A DNA stretch of 64,000 nucleotides. Source: an uncultured Ruminococcus sp. GTDB lineage: Bacteria; Bacillota; Clostridia; Oscillospirales; Acutalibacteraceae. Location: the NCBI GenBank assembly GCA_902802985.1, contig CADCOE010000056.1, positions 1 to 64,000 of the forward strand, read 5' to 3'. Made by a program: the position numbers and the translations under genes. The notes under the pieces were generated by a model. The model was not told where the DNA came from, did no database searches, and saw only the letters and a list, made by a program, of their open reading frames with translations. Below are positions 34,503 through 44,227 of this stretch, piece after piece. Each line of letters opens with the position of its first letter. The first letter of the stretch is position 1.

Positions 34503-34727
34503 ATGAAAAAAACATATAAAATTGAAGTGGATTGTGCTAACTGTGCTGCCAAAATGGAGGAGGCAGCCAAACAAACACAAGGCGTCAAAGAGGCAGTAGT
34601 CAATTTTATGACACTCAAAATGACTGTCGAGTTTGAAGAAGGAGCTGACCGTGAAGCCGTAATGGATAATGTCTTGAAGGCTTGCCGTAAAATCGAACCC
34701 GACTGCGAAATTTACTACAAAAAATAA
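34503..34727 (+). CDS. Heavy-metal-associated (HMA) domain protein, metal chaperone
   Basis: The 74-residue protein (ATG 34503, AGGAGG at 34488) is a single HMA ferredoxin-like domain with metal-binding CANC in IEVDCANCAAKMEEAA. It is 20 bp upstream of a CadA-type pump that has no HMA domain of its own. So the usual N-terminal metal-binding domain is here a separate protein, which probably hands metal to the pump. Confidence 0.88.
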   Translation: MKKTYKIEVDCANCAAKMEEAAKQTQGVKEAVVNFMTLKMTVEFEEGADREAVMDNVLKACRKIEPDCEIYYKK

Positions 34728-34747
34728 GTGATGGCAGGTGATGGGCA

Positions 34748-36637
34748 ATGACCAAAAAACAACGAAAAAACCTGATAAGAATTGTGGTATCGGGTGTGTT
34801 GATGATTGCTTTGTTGTGGGTTCCTGTTGATGGCTGGCTGAGGTTTGGTTTGTTTTTGGTGCCGTACCTTATTATTGGGTATGATATTTTGCTCAAGGCA
34901 GGCAAGGGAATAATGAACCGACAGCCGTTTGACGAATGTTTTTTGATGGCGGTGGCAACGATCGGTGCGATGACGGTGGCGTTGACCGACAGCGGAGATT
35001 ATACCGAAGCCATCGCTGTGATGCTGTTTTATCAGATAGGTGAATGGTTCCAAAGTTATGCGATAGGGAAGAGCCGTCGCAATATCAGTGAATTGATGGA
35101 TATTCGTCCTGATTATGCTAATGTTGAGGATGAAAACGGTGAACTGGAACAGGTCGATCCCGATGATGTGGAAATCGGTACGGTGATTATCGTACAGCCC
35201 GGAGAGAAAATTCCTATTGACGGCATTGTCGAGGAAGGAGCGTCTACACTCAATACGACTGCCTTGACGGGGGAGAGCGTTCCCAAAAGTGTACAGGTCG
35301 GTGATGAAGTGCTCAGCGGCTGTATTAATAATAACGGTCTGCTTAAAATTCGTACTGTCAAGGAATTTGGAGAGTCTACTGCCTCAAAAATATTGGAACT
35401 TGTTGAAAATGCCAGCTCCCGTAAATCTCGATCTGAGCATTTTATCACCAAATTTGCAAGAATTTATACCCCTGTTGTGGTTTATAGTGCATTGGCATTG
35501 GCAGTATTGCCGCCGTTGATACAGATGATTTTTTCAGGCGGTGCAGATTGGGGCACGTGGATCTACAGGGCATTGACGTTCCTTGTTATCAGTTGTCCGT
35601 GTGCTTTGGTCGTGAGTGTACCGCTGAGCTTTTTTGCTGGAATAGGTGGTGCCGGTCGTGAGGGTGTATTGGTCAAAGGCTCCAATTATCTTGAACGCCT
35701 GGCAAGTACCGATACGGTTGTATTTGACAAAACCGGAACACTGACTAAGGGCGTTTTTGAAGTGACCGCAGTACATCCCGATATAATTGATCAAACAGAA
35801 CTGCTGCACCTTGCCGCACACGTAGAGAGGTATTCTATTCATCCGATTGCCCATTCCCTGAGAGCGGCTTATCCCGATGAATTAGACGATTGCTCTGTTG
35901 AGTGTGTCGAAGAAGTGGCAGGACACGGTGTCAAAGCCACGGTAAACGGCAGCGTTATCTGTGTCGGTAACGAAAAAATGATGAGATCAGTCGGTGCAGC
36001 CATAAGGGAGTGCCGTCACGAACATACAGGAACGGTCATACATGTGGCAAGAAATGGAGAATATATGGGGCATATCGTGATTTCTGATGTAGAAAAACCC
36101 ACTTCCCGTCAAGCAGTTAAGGCACTTGCCCGTGTAGGAGTACGGAAAACAGTGATGCTCACGGGTGACTCCGAAAAAACTGCTGCCAAGGTAGCGGCTG
36201 ATCTGGCACTGGATGAACATTACAGTGAATTGCTGCCGAGCGATAAAGTGAACAAGGTAGAAGAACTGATGGAAAACCACAGCCAAAATAAACAGTTGGT
36301 ATTTGTCGGAGATGGTATCAATGATGCCCCTGTGCTGGCAAGAGCGGATATTGGTGTTGCGATGGGAGCAATGGGTTCCGACGCTGCCATCGAAGCAGCA
36401 GATATTGTACTGATGGATGATGACCCACTGAAAATCGCTAAAGCGATCCGTATTTCACGGAAATGTATGCGTATTGTCAAGGAAAATATCTGGTTTGCTA
36501 TCGGTGTCAAAGTCGTCTGTCTGCTGCTGGGAGCTGTCGGACTTGCTAATATGTGGATCGCCATTTTTGCCGATGTGGGCGTAATGGTGCTGGCTGTATT
36601 AAATGCCATTAGAGCAATGTTTGTGAAAAGACTGTAA
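34748..36637 (+). CDS. cadA: P1B-type ATPase, Zn2+/Cd2+/Pb2+ exporter (CadA/ZntA type)
   Basis: The 629-residue pump has actuator TGES, the membrane CPC motif in VISCPCALVVSVPLSFFAG, phosphorylation site DKTGTLTKG and hinge [17 protein letters not shown] Lys in the seventh helix (GVKVVCLLLGAV) and a D-x-G in the last helix (FADVGVMVLAV) point to the P1B-2 zinc/cadmium group rather than copper. No N-terminal HMA is present. It is co-transcribed with the HMA chaperone under the ArsR palindrome. The gene name is by family, not proof of substrate. Confidence 0.92.
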   Translation: MTKKQRKNLIRIVVSGVLMIALLWVPVDGWLRFGLFLVPYLIIGYDILLKAGKGIMNRQPFDECFLMAVATIGAMTVALTDSGDYTEAIAVMLFYQIGEWFQSYAIGKSRRNISELMDIRPDYANVEDENGELEQVDPDDVEIGTVIIVQPGEKIPIDGIVEEGASTLNTTALTGESVPKSVQVGDEVLSGCINNNGLLKIRTVKEFGESTASKILELVENASSRKSRSEHFITKFARIYTPVVVYSALALAVLPPLIQMIFSGGADWGTWIYRALTFLVISCPCALVVSVPLSFFAGIGGAGREGVLVKGSNYLERLASTDTVVFDKTGTLTKGVFEVTAVHPDIIDQTELLHLAAHVERYSIHPIAHSLRAAYPDELDDCSVECVEEVAGHGVKATVNGSVICVGNEKMMRSVGAAIRECRHEHTGTVIHVARNGEYMGHIVISDVEKPTSRQAVKALARVGVRKTVMLTGDSEKTAAKVAADLALDEHYSELLPSDKVNKVEELMENHSQNKQLVFVGDGINDAPVLARADIGVAMGAMGSDAAIEAADIVLMDDDPLKIAKAIRISRKCMRIVKENIWFAIGVKVVCLLLGAVGLANMWIAIFADVGVMVLAVLNAIRAMFVKRL

Positions 36638-36647
36638 CGAAAAACAG

Positions 36648-36677
36648 GCAGTACTTCAAAAAGAAGTACTGCTCATT
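36648..36677 (+). terminator. Terminator after cadA
   Basis: GCAGTACTTC 36648-36657 pairs with GAAGTACTGC 36663-36672 around five A, followed by TCATTTTC. Confidence 0.8.
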
Positions 36678-36794
36678 TTCATATATAAATTGTTGAAACA
36701 GTGATATAACGGTCATAATCCATAAGAGAAAACGATGGTCTTTTTAGTGTTTCCATCTGCCGTTTTTGATTGATGTTGAGAGGGGAAATAAGAA

Positions 36795-39335
36795 ATGAAG
36801 CAATATACTATCACAGGTATGAGTTGTGCCGCTTGTCAGGCACGGGTAGAAAAAAGTGTTTCGGCATTGCAGGGTGTATCCTCCTGCTCTGTCAGTCTGC
36901 TGACTCATTCGATGGGAGTGGAGGGCAGTGCGTCTGATGCAGAAATTATTGCTGCGGTCGAAAAGGCAGGGTATGGGGCAGCCGTCAAGGGTGCGGACAA
37001 AAACAAGGAAAGTTACAGTGCCAAGCTTGCCGCAGAGGAAGAGGCTCTTCGGGATAAAGAAACTCCCGGACTTCAAAAAAGACTGGCAGCTTCGATCGTA
37101 TTTTTGCTCCTATTAATGTATTTTTCGATGGGAGTGAATATGTTTGGATGGCCGGTACCGCCCTTTATGGAGCATAACCACCTTGCTATGGGATTGGTAC
37201 AGCTTTTGTTGTCAGCTGTCATTATGGTCATCAATCAGAAGTTTTTTATCAGCGGATTTCGGAGTTTGTTTCACGGAGCACCTAATATGGATACGTTAAT
37301 CGCATTGGGTTCATCAGCATCGTTCGTCTACAGTACGGTAATGCTTTTTGCAATGTCAGCCGCCGTTACGAACGGAGATACCGCTGCTGCCGCTGATTAT
37401 ATGAACGAGTTTTATTTTGAATCTGCGGCAATGATTTTGGCACTGATTACGGTCGGAAAAATGCTGGAAGCATATTCCAAAGGAAAAACTACCAATGCTT
37501 TGAAAAGTTTAATGCAGCTTGCTCCGAAAACTGCCCATATTATTCGTGATGGAGAGGAAATGACGGTTTCTGTGGATGAAGTTCGTACAGGTGATCTTTT
37601 TGTGGTGCGCCCCGGTGAAAGCATTCCCGTAGACGGTGTGGTGACGGAAGGAGAAAGTGCCGTTGATGAATCCGCTCTGACAGGGGAAAGTATCCCCGTG
37701 GATAAAACAACCGGAAGTACCGTTTCATCGGCAACTATTAATTTGTCGGGTTATCTTCGCTGTCGTGCTACCAGAGTAGGAGAAGATACTACGCTGTCAC
37801 AAATCATTGAGATGGTCAGTGATGCTGCCGCTACCAAAGCACCCGTTGCCAGAGCAGCGGATAAAATATCCTCGGTGTTTGTGCCTGTGGTCATATTGAT
37901 TGCCCTTGCTGCCATTGGGGTGTGGCTGCTGCTTGGAGCCGATGTTGGTTGGGCATTAGCACACGGAATTGGTGTCTTGGTAGTATCGTGTCCCTGTGCT
38001 CTTGGTCTTGCCACGCCCGTTGCCATAATGGTGGGAAGTGGAATGGGAGCCAGAAATGGTATCCTATTTAAAAATGCCGAAGCATTGCAGGAAACAGGAA
38101 AGGTACAGATTATTGCACTGGATAAAACAGGTACTGTGACCAACGGAAAACCGAAAGTGACCGACATCATTCCATCGGAAGGATGGAACGAAAAGACATT
38201 GATGACATTGGCGTATTCCCTCGAAAGCAAAAGCGAACATCCGCTTGCTAATGCGGTAACGGATTATGCTGAAGAAAACCATATTTCGTCTGTGGAGGTT
38301 TCCGGCTGGAAAGCAGTAGCCGGAAATGGATTGATCGCTCAAAGCAGCGGTGAAACTATATGTGGAGGCAATCAGGCATTGGCGGCACAATTTGTTTCCC
38401 TTACAGAAAAAGATCAACAAACACTGAACAAACTTGCGGAATCGGGCAAAACACCGATACTATTTTCAAAAGGAAATCGTCTGGCAGGCATCATTGCAGT
38501 TGCCGATACTGTTAGGGAGGACTCAGCTCGTGCCATTGGTGAATGGAAGCGAATGGGCATTCACGTGGTGATGGTAACGGGAGATAATCATCGTACGGCT
38601 CATACGGTAGGAAAAGCAGCGGGAATTGATGAAGTGATTGCGGAGGTTTTACCAAATGAAAAAGAAAATGTTATTCGCAGACTGCAAAAAAAGGGCAAGA
38701 CAGCTATGGTGGGTGACGGGATCAATGATGCACCTGCACTGACAAGAGCAGATGTAGGGATTGCCATTGGTGCCGGAACAGATGTAGCCATTGAAGCAGC
38801 CGATGTTGTATTGATGAAAAGCCGTCTTTCTGATGTATCGGCTGCCATCAGGCTTTCAAGACAGACCTATAAAAATATATTGGAAAATTTATTCTGGGCA
38901 TTAATTTATAATGTTTTGCTTATTCCTCTGGCGGCAGGTGTTTATTCTTTCTTGGGCGTCAATATGAGTCCGATGTGGGGGGCAGCGGCAATGAGTTTGT
39001 CAAGTGTGTTTGTAGTAACCAATGCATTGCGGCTGAACCTGTTTGACATATACAGTACCAAACACCACAAAAAACGCCAAACAGCAATCCGTGGTACGGT
39101 GACGGAATTGGGGTCTGACAGCGACGATACCGTTATCACCCAAACGCTGTATATTAAAGGGATGATGTGTCCCCACTGCGAAGCAACCGTCAAAAAAGCA
39201 TTGGAAGAAATCGACGGGGTGGAAAGTGCCGAAGCAAGCTTTGAAAAAGGTACGGCGTATATCCGACTTTCCCGTCCGGTTCATAAGAACGCCCTGAAAA
39301 AAGCAATCAAAAGCAAAGGTTACCGCCTACAATAG
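36795..39335 (+). CDS. copA: Copper-translocating P1B-type ATPase with N- and C-terminal HMA domains
   Basis: The 846-residue pump starts with an HMA domain ([14 protein letters not shown]), then eight membrane helices, actuator TGES, CPC in [29 protein letters not shown], the SEHPLANAV nucleotide-site motif and [29 protein letters not shown] and the late [15 protein letters not shown] helix fit the copper group P1B-1. Unusually, a second HMA domain follows the last helix ([20 protein letters not shown]). GGGGAAATAAGAA precedes ATG 36795. No copper regulator is adjacent. Confidence 0.93.
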   Translation: MKQYTITGMSCAACQARVEKSVSALQGVSSCSVSLLTHSMGVEGSASDAEIIAAVEKAGYGAAVKGADKNKESYSAKLAAEEEALRDKETPGLQKRLAASIVFLLLLMYFSMGVNMFGWPVPPFMEHNHLAMGLVQLLLSAVIMVINQKFFISGFRSLFHGAPNMDTLIALGSSASFVYSTVMLFAMSAAVTNGDTAAAADYMNEFYFESAAMILALITVGKMLEAYSKGKTTNALKSLMQLAPKTAHIIRDGEEMTVSVDEVRTGDLFVVRPGESIPVDGVVTEGESAVDESALTGESIPVDKTTGSTVSSATINLSGYLRCRATRVGEDTTLSQIIEMVSDAAATKAPVARAADKISSVFVPVVILIALAAIGVWLLLGADVGWALAHGIGVLVVSCPCALGLATPVAIMVGSGMGARNGILFKNAEALQETGKVQIIALDKTGTVTNGKPKVTDIIPSEGWNEKTLMTLAYSLESKSEHPLANAVTDYAEENHISSVEVSGWKAVAGNGLIAQSSGETICGGNQALAAQFVSLTEKDQQTLNKLAESGKTPILFSKGNRLAGIIAVADTVREDSARAIGEWKRMGIHVVMVTGDNHRTAHTVGKAAGIDEVIAEVLPNEKENVIRRLQKKGKTAMVGDGINDAPALTRADVGIAIGAGTDVAIEAADVVLMKSRLSDVSAAIRLSRQTYKNILENLFWALIYNVLLIPLAAGVYSFLGVNMSPMWGAAAMSLSSVFVVTNALRLNLFDIYSTKHHKKRQTAIRGTVTELGSDSDDTVITQTLYIKGMMCPHCEATVKKALEEIDGVESAEASFEKGTAYIRLSRPVHKNALKKAIKSKGYRLQ

Positions 39336-39375
39336 CCACATCAGTGTTTTAGCGGAAACGAATTTCATTTTTTGG

Positions 39376-39404
39376 TTGACAATTTGACAGAATTCCTCTA
39401 TTAT
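39376..39404 (+). promoter_or_regulatory. Promoter TTGACA-17-TATTAT for the (p)ppGpp synthetase
   Basis: TTGACA 39376-39381 and TATTAT 39399-39404 are 17 bp apart, about 60 bp before the start codon. Confidence 0.75.
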
Positions 39405-39461
39405 GAAATTGGTTAGATGTAATTGACAAACAAGGAATTCTAAGAAAACGGAGATGACAAA

Positions 39462-40187
39462 ATGAAAACAGAACAAATATTGGATACCGCCGATAAGGTG
39501 GCAAAAGAACTGGCAAAAGCAACAGGGGCGGAAAACATTACCGAGGAACAGTTTCTGGATGTTATTCAAGAAAGCCTTATTCCTGTGGAAAAGTTTTTTG
39601 CGAACTATGTGTGTGCTATTATGGAAGTCGAAACCAAGTTTAAGGTTCTGAATGAGCAGTTTTCGCTTATTTATGACGGCAATCCTATTGAGTCCATTAA
39701 CTCACGTGTTAAGGATTACGACAGTATTATCCGTAAGGTCATCAAAAAAGATATTCCCCGTAATTTGGAGTCTATTGAGGAAAATATTAATGATATTGCG
39801 GGTGTGCGTGTAGTATGTGCGTTTGTAGAAGATATTTACAGACTGGCAGACTGCCTGCTGCAGCAAGACGATATTACCCTTATTCGCCGTAAGGACTATA
39901 TCAAAAATCCTAAGCCGACAGGTTATCGCAGTCTTCATCTGATTGTTTCTGTTCCCATCTTTTTGGAAAATGAAAAGAAATATGTGAAGGTAGAAGTGCA
40001 GCTGCGTACAATGGCAATGGATTTCTGGGCAAGTTTGGAGCATAAGCTCAGATATAAGAAAAATCTGTCCCCGGAAAAATTGGAAATGCTTTCTAATGAA
40101 TTAGCGGATTGTGCTAATGTCAGTGCTTCGCTTGACAGCCGTATGCAAAACGTTAGAAATTTGATCATTCACGAAAATAAATCGTAA
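39462..40187 (+). CDS. Small alarmone synthetase, RelQ/YjbM-like
   Basis: The 241-residue protein is a lone RelA/SpoT synthetase domain. It includes DIAGVRVVCAFVEDIYRLAD (metal and nucleotide site), DYIKNPKPTGYRSLHL and VEVQLRTMAMDFWASLEHKL. There is no HD hydrolase, TGS or ACT domain. Such enzymes make (p)ppGpp from ATP and GTP/GDP, often under cell-wall stress. A helical N-terminal extension of about 70 residues precedes the catalytic core. It is monocistronic with its own promoter and terminator. Confidence 0.9.
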   Translation: MKTEQILDTADKVAKELAKATGAENITEEQFLDVIQESLIPVEKFFANYVCAIMEVETKFKVLNEQFSLIYDGNPIESINSRVKDYDSIIRKVIKKDIPRNLESIEENINDIAGVRVVCAFVEDIYRLADCLLQQDDITLIRRKDYIKNPKPTGYRSLHLIVSVPIFLENEKKYVKVEVQLRTMAMDFWASLEHKLRYKKNLSPEKLEMLSNELADCANVSASLDSRMQNVRNLIIHENKS

Positions 40188-40194
40188 AGATGGG

Positions 40195-40225
40195 AAGCCG
40201 CCTGTGTTACAGCAGGCGGCTTTTG
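40195..40225 (+). terminator. Terminator after the alarmone synthetase gene
   Basis: AAGCCGCCTG 40195-40204 pairs with CAGGCGGCTT 40213-40222, followed by TT. Confidence 0.85.
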
Positions 40226-40300
40226 CTGATATTACTGATAGTAAACGACGTGAAAAATGATTTTTTACCAAAGTTTGGGGTATAGGGTGTTCCCATATGG

Positions 40301-40954
40301 CTATTGAAGTCTGGATTTGAGGGAGAGGAGGATTTTTTTCTCTCGGCGTGATACTTGTACTTGTGTCATACCAAGTCTTCTGGCAGTTTCGGATTGGGTT
40401 AGACTGCGGTAAAAACGAAATTCGATCAGTTTTCGATCCCGCTCTTCCAAACGCTCCAGCTCCGTTTGGAGCGATAATACTTCCGTCAAATTTTCATCAG
40501 GCGGCATTACAGGAATATCGCCTTGGGTGTCACCATCCTCGTTGGTGATCGTTAAAGATAAAGGCTGCATTGATGCCGAAATGGCTTCGGTGATCTGCTC
40601 GGGAGAGGTATCCAGCCGTTCTGCCAGTTCGCTGACGGTTGGTTCGTGTCCATTTTGCAGTGTGTATTCCTGTATGGTACGTGTGACCTTCAAAGATAAC
40701 TCTTTCAGACTGCGGGATATTTTCACTGCACCGCCGTCTCGGAATAAACGCTTAATTTCTCCGATAATGACAGGCACGGCATAGGTCGAAAATTGATAAC
40801 CCAGAGTGCTGTCAAAATTGTCAGCCGCTTTGATCAGTCCAACACAACCTGCCTGATATAGGTCATCATACTCGATCCCCCGTCCCTTAAAACGCTTGGC
40901 ACAGGAATGGACTAAGCCCAGATTTTCTTCTACCGTAATTCCCCGTTTAGCCAT
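40301..40954 (-). CDS. sigF: Sporulation sigma factor SigF (SpoIIAC)
   Basis: The 217-residue sigma-70 protein has region 2 (YDDLYQAGCVGLIKAADNFD, YQFSTYAVPVIIGEIKR), region 3 and region 4 with its HTH (YRSLTQSETARRLGMTQVQVSRRE). Third gene of a spoIIA operon; its start overlaps the spoIIAB stop by 8 bases. SigF is the first forespore sigma factor and is held by SpoIIAB until SpoIIAA is dephosphorylated. It lacks part of the usual N-terminal extension. Confidence 0.95.
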   Translation of the reverse strand: MAKRGITVEENLGLVHSCAKRFKGRGIEYDDLYQAGCVGLIKAADNFDSTLGYQFSTYAVPVIIGEIKRLFRDGGAVKISRSLKELSLKVTRTIQEYTLQNGHEPTVSELAERLDTSPEQITEAISASMQPLSLTITNEDGDTQGDIPVMPPDENLTEVLSLQTELERLEERDRKLIEFRFYRSLTQSETARRLGMTQVQVSRREKKILLSLKSRLQ

Positions 40955-41390
40955 TGCTGACCCTCAGACTGAGTTTCTTGGTCAATGTTACGGTCGTGCC
41001 TGCCTCCGGCTTGGAACGCACTTTGACGCTGTCGCTGAAACTCTGCATTACCGCAAATCCTAATCCTGCCCGTTCTTCGCTCGGAGCGGTGGTATAAAGC
41101 GGTTCCATTGCCTGTGCAATATTTTCAATGCCGCAGCCTTTATCACGTATTTTTATGGTAACAGTACCGCCTTCCCATATTTTGATATTGATGAAAATTT
41201 TACCGATGGTATCTTGATAGGCGTGTACCACACAGTTGGTGACCGCCTCGCTGACGGCTGTGCGTATATCGTTCAGTTCACTCACGGTGGGGTCAAGGTA
41301 GGTGATGAAGGAACCAACGGCAGAGCGGGCAAATGCTTCGTTGCACGATCGACTGTCAAAAGTGAAATTGGCTTCATTGAGCAGTTTCAT
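40947..41390 (-). CDS. spoIIAB: Anti-sigma F factor and serine kinase SpoIIAB
   Basis: The 147-residue HATPase has the N-box IRTAVSEAVTNCVVHAYQD and G-boxes (IKIRDKGCGIENI, EERAGLGFAVMQSFSD). It binds SigF and phosphorylates SpoIIAA. Its ATG lies inside the end of spoIIAA with AGAGG upstream, giving a 17-base overlap, typical of tight coupling in this operon. Confidence 0.95.
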   Translation of the reverse strand: MKLLNEANFTFDSRSCNEAFARSAVGSFITYLDPTVSELNDIRTAVSEAVTNCVVHAYQDTIGKIFINIKIWEGGTVTIKIRDKGCGIENIAQAMEPLYTTAPSEERAGLGFAVMQSFSDSVKVRSKPEAGTTVTLTKKLSLRVSNG

Positions 41391-41733
41391 ATAATTCGCC
41401 TCTTTTCTCTATAATATCCAAAGCCCCCAGTCCCGACAGGTTCATTATTCGCTCCAGCCCCTCGGGGACATTGACTGCCAGCGTTTTCCCACCGTAAAGC
41501 AGCATCATTCTATATCTGCCCATAATCAGCCCTATGCCCGAACTGTCCATAAACGTGACGCCCGAAAAATCCAGACGCAGCAAAGAAGGTTTGTTTTGCT
41601 GAATGAGCGAGTCGGTCGCTTCTCGTATTTCACGGGCGTTGTGATGATCAATTTCTCCTTTCAGATAGATCGTCAGACTGTTTCCGTCATAGTTTGTTTT
41701 GGGATACACAATATCAACTCCAATGGATCTCAT
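41374..41733 (-). CDS. spoIIAA: Anti-sigma F factor antagonist SpoIIAA
   Basis: The start ATG 41733 gives a 119-residue STAS protein; a longer in-frame extension crosses the promoter and terminator and is rejected. The domain shows LRLDFSGVTFMDSSGIGLIM, where the Ser of DSSG is the phosphorylation site, and a mid-protein GEIDHHNAREIR. When dephosphorylated by SpoIIE it frees SigF. No spoIIE lies in the window. Confidence 0.95.
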   Translation of the reverse strand: MRSIGVDIVYPKTNYDGNSLTIYLKGEIDHHNAREIREATDSLIQQNKPSLLRLDFSGVTFMDSSGIGLIMGRYRMMLLYGGKTLAVNVPEGLERIMNLSGLGALDIIEKRGELYETAQ

Positions 41734-41781
41734 AATATCGCACTGCCCTGCGGCTGCTCTTTTATCATAGCATAGTATGAC

Positions 41782-41810
41782 ATCATATTTTGGCGAATTG
41801 ACAGTTTCAA
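41782..41810 (-). promoter_or_regulatory. Promoter TTGAAA-17-TATGAT before spoIIAA
   Basis: On the minus strand TTGAAA (41805-41810) and TATGAT (41782-41787) are 17 bp apart, about 50 bp upstream of spoIIAA. In Bacillus this operon uses SigH; I saw no convincing SigH box here. Confidence 0.5.
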
Positions 41811-41812
41811 AA

Positions 41813-41850
41813 AAACAAACGCTGTACTTTTTACGGTACAGCGTTTGTTT
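41813..41850 (-). terminator. Terminator between glutathione peroxidase and spoIIAA
   Basis: A 15-bp stem (AAACAAACGCTGTAC at 41813-41827 with 41836-41850) has T-runs on both strands. It isolates the spoIIA promoter from the gene upstream. Confidence 0.85.
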
Positions 41851-41886
41851 TTTGAGGTTTGATATTAGAATGAGGACAAGCAACAA

Positions 41887-42429
41887 TCAGATAAGACTGT
41901 CTATCAGTTTGGATAATTCGTCCATATTTCCGGTCGGCTCAAAGCGGGCAACTACATTTCCGTTGCGGTCAACCACAAACTTTGTAAAATTCCATTTGAT
42001 GTCGGGATTATTCTTATAATCCTTGTCAATTTTTTTGAGCATTTGTTCCATCATCTTTGCCTTAATACCCTTACCGAAGCCTTGAAATCCCTGTTGTGAT
42101 TTCAGATAGGTGAACAGCGGCAGAGCATTTTCGCCATTGACATCCGATTTTTTCATCTGTGGAAACTGTGTATGATATTTCAGGGTGCAGAATTGATGAA
42201 TTTCCTCATCGGTTCCGGGGGTTTGCCCCGCAAACTGATTACACGGTATATCAATGATTTCCAAACCTTTGTCGTGGTACAGTTCGTATAAATTTTCCAA
42301 ATCCTTATACTGAGGGGTAAAGCCGCAGCCTGTTGCGGTATTGACGATCAGAACGACTTTTCCTTGACATTCGGCAAGAGAATATTTTTCATTGTTGGGT
42401 TTGAGTACATCATAATCATAAATTGTCAT
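41887..42429 (-). CDS. Glutathione peroxidase family protein
   Basis: The 180-residue enzyme has the peroxidatic Cys in NTATGCGFTPQY, the IDIPCNQFAGQTPG motif and the KWNFTKFVVDRNG segment with Trp and Asn of the catalytic tetrad. The active residue is Cys, not Sec. A second Cys in HQFCTLKYH is in the place of the resolving Cys of thioredoxin-dependent members, so it likely reduces peroxides with thioredoxin. GGAGG precedes ATG 42429. Single-gene unit. Confidence 0.93.
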   Translation of the reverse strand: MTIYDYDVLKPNNEKYSLAECQGKVVLIVNTATGCGFTPQYKDLENLYELYHDKGLEIIDIPCNQFAGQTPGTDEEIHQFCTLKYHTQFPQMKKSDVNGENALPLFTYLKSQQGFQGFGKGIKAKMMEQMLKKIDKDYKNNPDIKWNFTKFVVDRNGNVVARFEPTGNMDELSKLIDSLI

Positions 42430-42580
42430 AGTGGCACCTCCGACACGTCATTTATATATGATACAATTATATTTTATCATATATTTTCAGGCTGTCAAGG
42501 GGAATTTCAAAATTGAAGCATAATCCACAAAACTGTTTAATATAAATTCATAGACAAAACAATGCGAAAGGATCGTTGAT

Positions 42581-44116
42581 ATGGAATATCAGATGAAAAA
42601 GGAAAAATATCCCGTATGTGAAACAGTGCTGGAAGCGGCAAGCGAACAGCCTGTGGATCTTGATTTCAGCCTGCCTGATTATTGTCCGGATATGGAAAGA
42701 ATACTCAAATGCCGTATTTGTCCGTCCGTTACCTCCAAGAATATTTCGGGTGACAGGCTGGATGTAGACGGCACAGCAGTGATTCGTCTGTACTATCTGG
42801 ACTCCAAAAAGCAGGCAATCCGTATTTGTGAGCATACAAGCCCGTTTTCATGTTCGTTCAATCTGAAAGACTCTTCGCAGGAATTTATTCCTGTGGTCAG
42901 ACTTCGTACGGAATATCTTAACTGCCGTGCATTAAGTCCCAGAAGGGTAGACATACATGGTGCATTTTCGGTATGTGCGGTGGTATACAAAAAATCCTGG
43001 CAGGAATATTGCTGCCATATTGACGGTGATGACATTCAGCAGAAAAAACATCAGGAGCAAATCAGCAGTTTGTGCGGTATCGGACAGCAGCAATTTTCGC
43101 TGAGTGAAGTGCTCGACATCGGACAGGGAAAAGGTTCTCCCGAAAGTATTCTTCGGTCGGAGCTTAATATTCATCTTCACGATTCCCGTGCCGTGTCGGA
43201 CAAGCTGATGCTCAAAGGGGAAGCGATCCTTCGGATATTGTATATTACAGATATTGAAACAGGTACACAGGATACAATGACCTTCCATATCCCGATCAGT
43301 CAGGTGATTGATGTTCAGGGAATAACCGAGCAGACAGAAAACGAAATACGGGTCGATGTATTGAGCTATGATGTTTCGCTGAAATCCGAGTATGATGAAA
43401 GCAGTACCCTCATTACGCTGGATGCCAGACTTTGTGCGACTGTGTGTGCCTATGAAAACAAGGACATTGAGATCATTGACGATGTATATTCCACCGCCTA
43501 TGAATTGGATGTGACGCAAAAGCAGACGGGAATGACAAGGCTTGTTTGTATGGCAGAGGAAAAAATTGCTGCACAGTCAGAGGTAACCATTACAGATGGT
43601 ACGATTACCAAAATCATCGACATATGGAGCGACAGTGTCAGCTCAATGTCCGTGTATGAAAACAACACTCTGACGATAAAGGGAAAAATCAACTGTGGTA
43701 TCTTTGCACTAGATGGTGACGGTGTACCGTTTTATTCGGAACGTGCGGCAGAGTTTTCGGTCAATCCCGATGTGCCGGATGGCTTGATCGATGTCAAAAC
43801 GCATATTACACTTGTTCCTGCCATCGGGTTCCGAATTACAGGCAGCAACAGCATTGAAATAACCGCAGATTCCGTAATGAATATAGCAGTGTTTGAGAAC
43901 CGCTCCTGCCGGGCCGTGACGGAGGTGGAGGCTGCTGAGGATAACAAGCGTGATAAAGATAAAACAGCAGCATTGACGCTTTACTATGCGGATGAAGGAG
44001 AAAGCCTGTGGAGTATTGCCCGCCGCTACTGTACCTCGGTGGAAGCCATACGGATGGAAAATGACCTTTCGGAGGATTGTATCAAGGCACGGGGAATGTT
44101 ATTGATACCGATGTAG
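42581..44116 (+). CDS. sipL: SipL-like spore coat morphogenesis protein (SPOCS/DUF3794 repeats plus LysM)
   Basis: The 511-residue protein has several DUF3794 (SPOCS) segments. The first starts EYQMKKEKYPVCETVLEAAS; later ones include VDGTAVIRLYYLDS and LKGEAILRILYI. A C-terminal LysM follows at about 465-511 (YYADEGESLWSIARRYCTSV). This is the SipL layout of C. difficile, where the LysM domain binds SpoIVA. spoIVA follows directly, which supports the call. AAAGGATCG precedes ATG 42581. Confidence 0.88.
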   Translation: MEYQMKKEKYPVCETVLEAASEQPVDLDFSLPDYCPDMERILKCRICPSVTSKNISGDRLDVDGTAVIRLYYLDSKKQAIRICEHTSPFSCSFNLKDSSQEFIPVVRLRTEYLNCRALSPRRVDIHGAFSVCAVVYKKSWQEYCCHIDGDDIQQKKHQEQISSLCGIGQQQFSLSEVLDIGQGKGSPESILRSELNIHLHDSRAVSDKLMLKGEAILRILYITDIETGTQDTMTFHIPISQVIDVQGITEQTENEIRVDVLSYDVSLKSEYDESSTLITLDARLCATVCAYENKDIEIIDDVYSTAYELDVTQKQTGMTRLVCMAEEKIAAQSEVTITDGTITKIIDIWSDSVSSMSVYENNTLTIKGKINCGIFALDGDGVPFYSERAAEFSVNPDVPDGLIDVKTHITLVPAIGFRITGSNSIEITADSVMNIAVFENRSCRAVTEVEAAEDNKRDKDKTAALTLYYADEGESLWSIARRYCTSVEAIRMENDLSEDCIKARGMLLIPM

Positions 44117-44227
44117 TTGATCATCAAGGCGTCAAAGGCTTTGGTAAAGGGTTGGAGGGAGCCATTTTTCATAAAGGGTCCGCCAAGTGAGAATGAGCCA
44201 ATTCGATGTATGAAGGAGAGAGGCAAT

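Noticed and set aside
44117..44227. Upstream extension of SpoIVA
   Set aside because: No conservation pattern with SpoIVA; the TTG at 44228 has an ideal AAGGAGAGAGG and gives the normal 492 residues.
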